Shown here: positions 1 to 4,989 of the stretch, piece by piece | How the letters are laid out: every line of letters begins with the position of its first letter | How positions within the stretch are numbered: position 1 is the stretch's first letter | Origin: Alphaproteobacteria bacterium | Lineage (GTDB): Bacteria; Pseudomonadota; Alphaproteobacteria; MED-G09 | Direction of reading: 5' to 3' | DNA: 9,388 nucleotides | Assembly: GCA_018658685.1 (NCBI GenBank) | Contig: JABHUT010000032.1 | Location: 1 to 9,388 of the forward strand | Position numbers and translations under genes: made by a program | The notes under the pieces: generated by a model | Database searches by the model: none | What the model was told of the DNA's origin: nothing | What the model saw: only the letters and a program-made list of their open reading frames with translations

Positions 1-750
1 CGATCTTATTCTGGTAAGATTTTTAAAGTTAGAGAGCATACAGAAAGATTGTTTGATTCAGCTAAAGCGCTTGATCTTAAAATTCCTTACTCTATTGAGG
101 AAATTATAGATGCTTCTTACAAAGCTCTTGAATTGAATAATTTAACAGATGCTTATTTAAGGCCAATTGTTTGGAGAGGTTCAGAAATGGGCGTTTCGGC
201 TCCAAATGCAAAAGTTCATTGTGCAATTGCTGTTTGGGAGTGGCCTACCTACTTTACCCCAGAAGAAATTTTAAAAGGAATAAAGGTTACACTTTCAGAA
301 TGGAAAAGACCTTCGCCCGAAACAATTCCATGCAAAGCAAAGGCAGCTGGGCTGTATATGATTTGTACTCTCGCAAAGCAAAAAGCTGAGTTACAAGGAT
401 TTTCTGATGCATTAATGCTCGATTACAGAGATCAAGTTGCTGAGACAACTGGAGCAAATATCTTTTTTATAAAGGGTAGTGAGATTCATACACCTATTCC
501 TGACTGCTTTCTTGACGGAATTACAAGAAGAACAGTTATTAAAATTGCAGAAGATCTTGGGATGAATGTAATCGAAAGAGTACTTTTTTTAGACGATATA
601 AAAGATTTTGAACAATGCTTTATAACAGGTACTGCAGCTGAAGTGACGCCAGTTTCAGAAATTGATGACATTAAGTTTTTTGTAGGTGATGAAATAAAGA
701 AGATTTCATCAACATATAATGAGCTTGTTAATAACTGGTCTGGTGATTAA
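1..750 (+). CDS. ilvE: Branched-chain amino acid aminotransferase, 5' end cut by window edge
   Basis: PLP enzyme of fold type IV that catalyses the last step of Leu/Ile/Val synthesis (2-oxo acid plus glutamate) and the first step of their breakdown; cytosolic. The frame is open from base 1 (RSYSGKIFKVREHTERLF...) to TAA at 748-750, giving 249 visible residues. About 40 N-terminal residues of a roughly 290-residue family member are missing. Numbering the visible part, the PLP lysine should be K114 in CKAKAAGLYM. The conserved Glu is E148 in QVAETTGANIFF, 34 residues later, the same spacing as K159/E193 in E. coli IlvE. The segment PDCFLDGITRRTVI is the cofactor-phosphate region, and TGTAAEVTPVSEI closes the active site. 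A TTG at 49 lies inside the REHTERLF block and is not the real start. Its stop codon overlaps the convergent moaE stop. D-amino-acid transaminase is the nearest alternative, but the RGSEMGVSAPN and LYMICTLAK blocks fit alphaproteobacterial IlvE better. Confidence 0.95.
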   Translation, partial: RSYSGKIFKVREHTERLFDSAKALDLKIPYSIEEIIDASYKALELNNLTDAYLRPIVWRGSEMGVSAPNAKVHCAIAVWEWPTYFTPEEILKGIKVTLSEWKRPSPETIPCKAKAAGLYMICTLAKQKAELQGFSDALMLDYRDQVAETTGANIFFIKGSEIHTPIPDCFLDGITRRTVIKIAEDLGMNVIERVLFLDDIKDFEQCFITGTAAEVTPVSEIDDIKFFVGDEIKKISSTYNELVNNWSGD

Positions 751-1163
751 TTTTTTTGATTTACCCAATAAGATCTTTTTTCGGTATTTTCTTTTTTCCA
801 GAATGGGGCGTTAGTTTTTAAAAAATCAATAATATATTCATTAGCTTTAAAAGCTTCTTTTCTATGGGGTGATGAGGTAATTATTAATACAATTGGGTCA
901 GCTATCTTTAACTTTCCATACCTGTGAATAATTATACACTGGGATAAATTCCAATTTTTAAAGGCATATTGAGCAGTTTTCTCTAAGACTTTTTCTGCCA
1001 TTTTAGGAAAGTGCTCTATTTCTAAATTTTTTAAATTTTCAGATTTAAGATCTCTTACAGAGCCAATAAAACTTACTGTTGCCCCATTTAATTTTGATCT
1101 GGATATTTCTTTTATTTCATTTTCTATATTAAATGCTTCAGATTGTATTCTTATTTTAATCAT
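747..1163 (-). CDS. moaE: Molybdopterin synthase catalytic (large) subunit MoaE
   Basis: MoaE takes sulfur from the C-terminal thiocarboxylate of MoaD and inserts two sulfurs into cyclic pyranopterin monophosphate to make molybdopterin, the precursor of molybdenum cofactor; cytosolic heterotetramer with MoaD. The protein has 138 residues, slightly shorter than E. coli MoaE (150). Visible family features are VSFIGSVRD at 30-38 (R37), IIIHRYGKL at 77-85, SSPHRKEAF at 97-105 and LKTNAPFWKKE at 115-125. K116 and K123 in the last block correspond to the two active-site lysines (K119 and K126 in E. coli). The ATG shares one base with the moaD stop (TAATG), indicating translational coupling. It is the last gene of the uvrC-pgsA-moaD-moaE unit. 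The stop (TAA, 749-747) overlaps the ilvE stop on the other strand, so no space is left for a dedicated terminator hairpin between the genes. Confidence 0.95.
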   Translation of the reverse strand: MIKIRIQSEAFNIENEIKEISRSKLNGATVSFIGSVRDLKSENLKNLEIEHFPKMAEKVLEKTAQYAFKNWNLSQCIIIHRYGKLKIADPIVLIITSSPHRKEAFKANEYIIDFLKTNAPFWKKENTEKRSYWVNQKN

Positions 1164-1411
1164 TATCCACCTGTTACTGGAGGAAAGATTGCTATTTCTT
1201 TGGAGTTTTTAATTATAAAGTCCATTTCTACAAATTCCTCATCAACTGCAATAAAAAATCTTTTATCACTAAATGCAGTTTTATAAATATCATCAAGATC
1301 CATAAGATAGTCTATCAAATCGCCTGCAGATAAAATATTTGGAGGTAGAGAAATTGTTTCATCGCTTCTACCTAAGATTTCTCTAATTTTCGCAAAGTAT
1401 AATAATTTCAT
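1163..1411 (-). CDS. moaD: Molybdopterin synthase sulfur-carrier (small) subunit MoaD
   Basis: Ubiquitin-like sulfur carrier. Its C-terminal glycine is adenylated by MoeB-type E1 enzymes, converted to a thiocarboxylate and inserted into the MoaE active site. The 82-residue length is normal for MoaD (81 in E. coli). Diagnostic features are the N-terminal strand MKLLYFAKIREILG, with the Y/F-A-x-x-R-E pattern, and the C-terminal tail EIAIFPPVTGG ending in the obligatory Gly-Gly. The ATG overlaps the end of pgsA as ATGA (4 bp), and the stop overlaps the moaE start by one base, so all three are probably translated in relay. The start codon's A is the last base of a run of nine A residues, and no clear Shine-Dalgarno sequence precedes it. 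Translation may therefore depend on ribosomes finishing pgsA (inference). Confidence 0.95.
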   Translation of the reverse strand: MKLLYFAKIREILGRSDETISLPPNILSAGDLIDYLMDLDDIYKTAFSDKRFFIAVDEEFVEMDFIIKNSKEIAIFPPVTGG

Positions 1412-1986
1412 TTTTTTTTGATACCCAAGTAGTCATATGAGCTTCTTAGATAACTAATTCCTGTTAGTATTGAAATTAAAGATGTCGCCCAAATTAATAA
1501 TGTACATGTAAACTTCATAAATATATTAATAATATCCGTATACATATAGTAGTCATTAATTACTTGGCTTCCTAGAAAGGCTAATATTGTAATAAATTGT
1601 ATTGCGGTTTTCCACTTTGCAAGTTTTGAAACCTCAACAACAAATGATTTACTTCCAAGGAACTCCCTAAGTCCTGATATAAAAATTTCTCTGTAGATAA
1701 TTATTAATGCCGCAATGGTATTATAATCTTCAATTACATTATTTGACATAAGGATAATAAAGGTCGAGATAACCAGAATTTTATCTGCTATAGGATCAAG
1801 CATTCTTCCAAGATCACTAATTTCATTCTTTTTTCTTGCTATCCAGCCATCAAAATAATCTGTTATTCCAGCTAAGGAAAAAAGGATAATACTAATAAAG
1901 TAAGCAATTTTACTATCAAAAAAAATTAATATTAAAGCAATTAATGATGCAAGGATTATTCGTATTACCGTTAATAAATTGGGCAT
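1408..1986 (-). CDS. pgsA: CDP-diacylglycerol--glycerol-3-phosphate 3-phosphatidyltransferase
   Basis: Inner-membrane enzyme that joins CDP-diacylglycerol and sn-glycerol 3-phosphate to give phosphatidylglycerophosphate, the committed step to phosphatidylglycerol and cardiolipin. The 192 residues carry the complete CDP-alcohol phosphatidyltransferase signature D-x2-D-G-x2-A-R-x8-G-x3-D-x3-D: D43, D46, G47, A50, R51, G60, D64, D68. The start MPNLLTVIRI matches the usual PgsA N-terminus. Hydrophobic segments are visible near 6-24, 27-41, 70-80, 87-101 and about 128-180. The related phosphatidylserine and cardiolipin synthases share the motif, but the PNLLTxxRI start and IADKI...REFISGLREFLG region fit PgsA. 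It lies 34 bp downstream of uvrC; the sequence GCGAGAT upstream of the ATG is a modest ribosome-binding candidate. The gene ends in three AAA codons and TGA, the TGA falling inside the moaD start (ATGA). Confidence 0.95.
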   Translation of the reverse strand: MPNLLTVIRIILASLIALILIFFDSKIAYFISIILFSLAGITDYFDGWIARKKNEISDLGRMLDPIADKILVISTFIILMSNNVIEDYNTIAALIIIYREIFISGLREFLGSKSFVVEVSKLAKWKTAIQFITILAFLGSQVINDYYMYTDIINIFMKFTCTLLIWATSLISILTGISYLRSSYDYLGIKKK

Positions 1987-2020
1987 TTTTATATCTCGCT
2001 TTTTAATTTAATTAACATTA

Positions 2021-3874
2021 CTAATGAAACCAATGAAAAATAGAATTAGCTGTATTTTGAGATATACCATCAACAGCCATTAATTCGTCAACCTTAGCTT
2101 GACCAACTGAGCGTGCTGAACCAAAAAAATTTAGCAAAGCTTTTTTTCTTTTTAATCCTATTCCTGGTATTTCATCAAGAGGATTTTTTGTAATTGTTTT
2201 ATTTCTTTTTGCTCTGTGCGTTCCTATAGCAAATCGGTGCGCTTCATCTCTTAATCTTTGCAAATAATATAGTGTAGGGTCATTAGGTTTCAGCAAGTAA
2301 GGATCTTTTCTAGAAGTATATAGTTTTTCTTTCCCCGCATTTCTTTTTTCACCTTTTGCAATTGAAATAATAGTTACATCATTGATGCCAAGTTCTCTTA
2401 AAGCTGCCTCTGTTGAGCTAAATTGTCCCTTTCCTCCATCTATAAGGATAATGTTTGGGTATTTAGATTGATCAGTGTCTTTATTTTTTAATAATCTTCC
2501 AAATCTTCTCTTTATTACCTCATTCATCATACCAAAGTCATCATCAGTATTTGATTCTTTTATATTAAACTTTCTGTACTCACTTTTTACTAATCCTTCT
2601 TCGTTTGCTACAATCATTGCTCCAACTGCGAATGAACCTTGTATATGACTGTTATCGTAGACCTCTATTCGTTTAGGGATTTTTTCTAAGTTAAGAGTTT
2701 CTTTTAAGCCTAGGAGATTTTTTTCATTACTTAAAAGGTTTATTTGATGACGTTTAAGAGCATATTTAGCATTATCTAATGCATGTAAAATAATTTTTCT
2801 TCTCTCACCTTTTGATGGTTTTGATATTGTGATTTTATTCTTTTCTTTTTTTGAGAAAGTATCCGACAATAGAGAGTTAGATTTGATTTCATGACTTACT
2901 AAAATCAATTTCGGTATTGGTTTGTTTTGATAAAATTGAGGTATAAAAGTATCCAAAATCTCACTTTCTGAAAAATCTTGAGTATTTGCAGGGAAATAAG
3001 ATTTATTTCCTAGGTTTCTCCATGATCTGAAAAAAAATACTTGAACGCAAGCTTTATCATTAATTTTATTAACCGCAAAAACGTCTGAATCTTCAAGAAA
3101 TTGAGGATTTATTGCATCAGATTGATTTATGTCTGCTAGGGCACTTATTCTGTCTCTGAATTGCGCTGCAATTTCATATTCCTTATTCCGGGATGCGTTT
3201 TGCATTTTCTCTGAAAGTTTATTTTGTATTTTATTTGATTTACCAACAAAAAACTTTTTTGCGTCATCAACTAGCAGTTTATAATCTTTTTCAGAAATTT
3301 CATTAGTACAAGGTCCAGAGCATTTTTTTATTTGAAATAGTAAACAGGGACGCTGACGATTTTGATAGTAACTATCTGTACAGGTTCTTAAAAGAAATGC
3401 TTTTTGTATTATATTAATTGTTTTTTTAACAGAACCTTCCATTGCGAAGGGGCCAAAATATTCTCCTGGTTTATTTCTAGAGCCTCTATACTTTGATAGT
3501 CTTGCTGGAAGCTTACCCTTGCTTAGATGAATATATGGAAAAGTTTTATCGTCTCTTAGCATAATATTGTATCTTGGCTTATGACTTTTAATTAAATTTA
3601 ATTCAAGAAGAAGGGCGTCTGTTTCATTTTCTGTAATTGTTATTTCAACATCTTTTATAAGACTAACCATTTTCGTTATTCGATTATTATTACCTATGGG
3701 TCTTACGTAACTTTGTAATCTTTTTTTTATATTTTTTGCTTTTCCAACATATAAGACATTTTTTTTCTCACCAAGCATTCTATATACACCAGGTTTTTCA
3801 GGCATATTTTTTACTTTTTTACTTAAGATCTCTCTACCCGATATTTTTTTTATGTCTAAAGATTCGTTTATCAT
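2021..3874 (-). CDS. uvrC: Excinuclease ABC subunit C (UvrC)
   Basis: Nuclease subunit of UvrABC nucleotide excision repair that cuts 3' and then 5' of a lesion once UvrB is loaded. The 617 residues show the full domain order. The GIY-YIG nuclease spans about 25-105 (PGVYRML 28-34, LYVGKAKNIKKRL 41-53, and the metal-binding Glu region ENETDALLLE 82-91). Four cysteines, C165, C177, C185 and C189, match the CX(n)C...CSGPC pattern reported to hold a 4Fe-4S cluster in UvrC. A UVR motif that binds UvrB spans about 216-248. The RNase H-like endonuclease domain has D407 (VYDNSHIQG), D446 (DDDFGMM), D479 (ILIDGGKGQ) and H546 (RDEAHRFAI), aligning with D399, D438, D466 and H538 of E. coli. Tandem helix-hairpin-helix motifs cover about 565-617. 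All catalytic positions are intact. No Shine-Dalgarno is visible before the ATG; the residues ahead of PGVYRML (GREILSKKVKNMPEK) resemble the family N-terminus, so the first Met is kept. It heads the uvrC-pgsA-moaD-moaE unit. Confidence 0.97.
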   Translation of the reverse strand: MINESLDIKKISGREILSKKVKNMPEKPGVYRMLGEKKNVLYVGKAKNIKKRLQSYVRPIGNNNRITKMVSLIKDVEITITENETDALLLELNLIKSHKPRYNIMLRDDKTFPYIHLSKGKLPARLSKYRGSRNKPGEYFGPFAMEGSVKKTINIIQKAFLLRTCTDSYYQNRQRPCLLFQIKKCSGPCTNEISEKDYKLLVDDAKKFFVGKSNKIQNKLSEKMQNASRNKEYEIAAQFRDRISALADINQSDAINPQFLEDSDVFAVNKINDKACVQVFFFRSWRNLGNKSYFPANTQDFSESEILDTFIPQFYQNKPIPKLILVSHEIKSNSLLSDTFSKKEKNKITISKPSKGERRKIILHALDNAKYALKRHQINLLSNEKNLLGLKETLNLEKIPKRIEVYDNSHIQGSFAVGAMIVANEEGLVKSEYRKFNIKESNTDDDFGMMNEVIKRRFGRLLKNKDTDQSKYPNIILIDGGKGQFSSTEAALRELGINDVTIISIAKGEKRNAGKEKLYTSRKDPYLLKPNDPTLYYLQRLRDEAHRFAIGTHRAKRNKTITKNPLDEIPGIGLKRKKALLNFFGSARSVGQAKVDELMAVDGISQNTANSIFHWFH

Positions 3875-3896
3875 TTTGTTAATTGTATTTTATATT

Positions 3897-3926
3897 ATTA
3901 TATTATGCCAATAAATATCCTGTGGA
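3897..3926 (-). promoter_or_regulatory. Candidate sigma70-type promoter for uvrC
   Basis: On the minus strand a perfect -10 hexamer TATAAT (3902-3897) lies 18 bases downstream of TCCACA (3926-3921), which matches 4 of 6 bases of TTGACA. Transcription would start near 3890, leaving a leader of about 15 bases before the uvrC ATG. That would agree with the lack of a visible Shine-Dalgarno sequence. The proposed -35 element coincides with the DnaA box. TATAAT-like strings are common in DNA this AT-rich, so the support is modest. Confidence 0.3.
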
Positions 3927-3929
3927 TAA
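3921..3929 (-). promoter_or_regulatory. DnaA box, perfect consensus TTATCCACA
   Basis: The plus strand reads CCTGTGGATAAC, so the minus strand carries TTATCCACA, the high-affinity DnaA box sequence (as in R1 of E. coli oriC, where the flanking bases are also CC and C). An imperfect copy TGTTGAAAA (7 of 9 matches on the plus strand) follows at 3933-3941, 12 bases start to start. In sequence with 14% GC a nine-base match holding three G/C positions is unlikely by chance: a rough hand estimate is near 1 in 1000 for this gap on both strands. No other exact TTATCCACA was noticed in the window. Binding itself is inferred. Confidence 0.6.
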
Positions 3930-3951
3930 CTTTGTTGAAAACTAACTAAGT

Positions 3952-3970
3952 CTTATTTTACTTAAATAAG
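3952..3970. repeat. Short AT-only inverted repeat in the uvrC upstream gap
   Basis: CTTATTT (3952-3958) and AAATAAG (3964-3970) are perfect 7-base inverted arms around the 5-base loop TACTT. The stem is nearly all A-T pairs and no U-run follows on the minus strand, so it is a poor intrinsic terminator. It may be a fortuitous product of the composition or a weak protein-binding palindrome. Confidence 0.3.
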
Positions 3971-4101
3971 TATCATTTATTAAGAATTTATATTACTTTT
4001 TTAATATAAAGTATTGATAATTAATAGTAATTTAATATTATTTAGGTTTTTTTATAGTATTGTTTACTTTAATGATTTTTTTTATTTTAAAAAAATATGA
4101 T

Positions 4102-4110
4102 TGTGTATAA
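4102..4110 (-). promoter_or_regulatory. Second DnaA box, TTATACACA
   Basis: The plus strand reads TGTGTATAA, so the minus strand reads TTATACACA, a full match to the TTATNCACA consensus and the same nine bases as the R2 box of E. coli oriC. It lies 181 bases from the perfect box, in the same orientation. The same nine-mer also occurs inside aspC (7747-7755), so alone it is weak evidence; its value comes from sharing a 14% GC gap with the first box. Confidence 0.4.
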
Positions 4111-4188
4111 GTCAACAAATTTATTATTATATATAATTAACTTATTGTTTAATAATGATACTTTTTTAATTAATAAGCAATAATTGGT

Positions 4189-4971
4189 CTAATCTTTAAA
4201 ATTTCTATCTTCAGATTTAATCCAATCCAAATGCTCTCCACCGTCTAATGTAATCATTTGTCCAGTAAAGGATGCTGAATTGAGAATAAACTCTATCGCC
4301 TGAGATACCTCCTCTGGTGACGAGCCATTACCAAGTGGAACAGATTCGCTTTGATTTTTAAAATCATTACTTGTTTGTCTGGCACCTTTAAGTGTTGGAC
4401 CTGGTCCAATAGCGCAAACTCTAATTTTCGGACTTAATGCTTGAGCCAATACCTTTGTAAGCCAAAATAAAGAGTTTTTTGATGACGAGTATGAAATAAA
4501 GTCTGGTCTAGGAAAAAAAACTCTTTGATCAATTATATTGATAATTATACCAGGTTCCTTTTTCGGTAAAAGTTTTGCAAATGATTGAGATAATAACAAA
4601 GGAGCCTTGGTATTAACATTATTATGAATATCCCATGACTCAATTGTTAGACTTTTTACTGAATCATTTTCAAAAACTGATGCATTATTTATTAACAGAG
4701 TTAGTTTTCCAAATTTCTTCTCAGATTTTGAAATTAATTCCTTTGTGGCTTTTGGGTTATTAAGATTGGCCTTAATAATTGATGCAGATCCTCCATTTTT
4801 TTGTATTTCTTTTTGAAGACTTAAGGCATCAATTTTATTTGAATTATAATGAATAATTACTTTCCATCCAAGAGATGATAGTTTTCTGATTATGCTCTTT
4901 CCAATTCTCTTCGAACCACCTGTAACTATTGCCACACCTGGACTCATTGATTTTAAATGTATAGCTTTCAT
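4189..4971 (-). CDS. Short-chain dehydrogenase/reductase of the pteridine reductase (PTR1/FolM-like) type
   Basis: NAD(P)H-dependent Rossmann-fold oxidoreductase of 260 residues, the normal length for classical SDRs. The cofactor motif is TGGSKRIG (17-24), with Arg at position 22 as in the TGxxxRxG variant of pteridine reductases. HYNS (41-44) after the second strand resembles the HYHRS of PTR1, which contacts the NADPH 2'-phosphate. NNAS is at 95-98 and the catalytic Y161-x3-K165 is intact. The usual catalytic Ser is replaced by Asp, D148 in INIIDQR, 13 residues before the Tyr, which is a feature of PTR1/FolM enzymes. A role in reducing dihydropterins or dihydrofolate is therefore favoured, but the substrate cannot be fixed from sequence. 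The first ATG is chosen over Met9 because GGAAG stands 6 bases upstream. It follows uvrB after 18 bp, so the two are probably co-transcribed. The stop is TAG. Confidence 0.85.
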   Translation of the reverse strand: MKAIHLKSMSPGVAIVTGGSKRIGKSIIRKLSSLGWKVIIHYNSNKIDALSLQKEIQKNGGSASIIKANLNNPKATKELISKSEKKFGKLTLLINNASVFENDSVKSLTIESWDIHNNVNTKAPLLLSQSFAKLLPKKEPGIIINIIDQRVFFPRPDFISYSSSKNSLFWLTKVLAQALSPKIRVCAIGPGPTLKGARQTSNDFKNQSESVPLGNGSSPEEVSQAIEFILNSASFTGQMITLDGGEHLDWIKSEDRNFKD

Positions 4972-4977
4972 ATTTAA

Positions 4978-4982
4978 CTTCC
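4978..4982 (-). promoter_or_regulatory. Ribosome binding site GGAAG deciding the SDR start
   Basis: GGAAG on the minus strand ends 6 bases before the ATG at 4971. No comparable sequence precedes the in-frame ATG eight codons later, so the longer protein is supported. The site lies inside the 18-bp space after uvrB. Confidence 0.55.
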
Positions 4983-4989
4983 AAAAATT

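Larger units (their letters stand above)
3875..4188. other. AT-rich non-coding gap with DnaA boxes; candidate origin-like or regulatory region
   Basis: This is the only stretch over 300 bases without a gene. By hand count 45 of 314 bases are G or C (about 14%), well below the flanking genes. No open frame, tRNA or other RNA gene was recognised. It contains a perfect TTATCCACA DnaA box (3921-3929), a weak tandem partner (3933-3941), a second TTATNCACA box (4102-4110), a possible uvrC promoter (3897-3926) and a small AT-only inverted repeat (3952-3970). Between the two good boxes lie about 170 bases made almost wholly of A and T, the composition expected of a DNA-unwinding element. SDR transcription enters from the right and uvrC transcription leaves to the left. 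No GC-rich hairpin followed by a U-run, on the strand used by the SDR gene, was found after its stop, so how that unit terminates is unclear. Confidence 0.6.

Noticed and set aside
171..671. Open frames at 171-389 (plus) and 486-671 (minus) inside ilvE
   Set aside because: The ilvE frame is continuous and conserved throughout; these are out-of-frame shadows with no independent support.
1162..1170. TTATCCACC, 8 of 9 match to a DnaA box at the moaD/moaE junction
   Set aside because: It is fully explained as coding sequence for the moaD Gly-Gly tail, its stop codon and the moaE start.
4137..4152. TTAA-N8-TTAA, resembling a CtrA-type site
   Set aside because: The CtrA consensus needs a 7-base spacer; this has 8, and TTAA is very frequent in sequence of this composition.
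4160..4188. AATTA / TAATT inverted arms after the SDR stop as a terminator
   Set aside because: The stem is five A-T pairs and on the transcribed strand it is followed by A residues, not a U-run.
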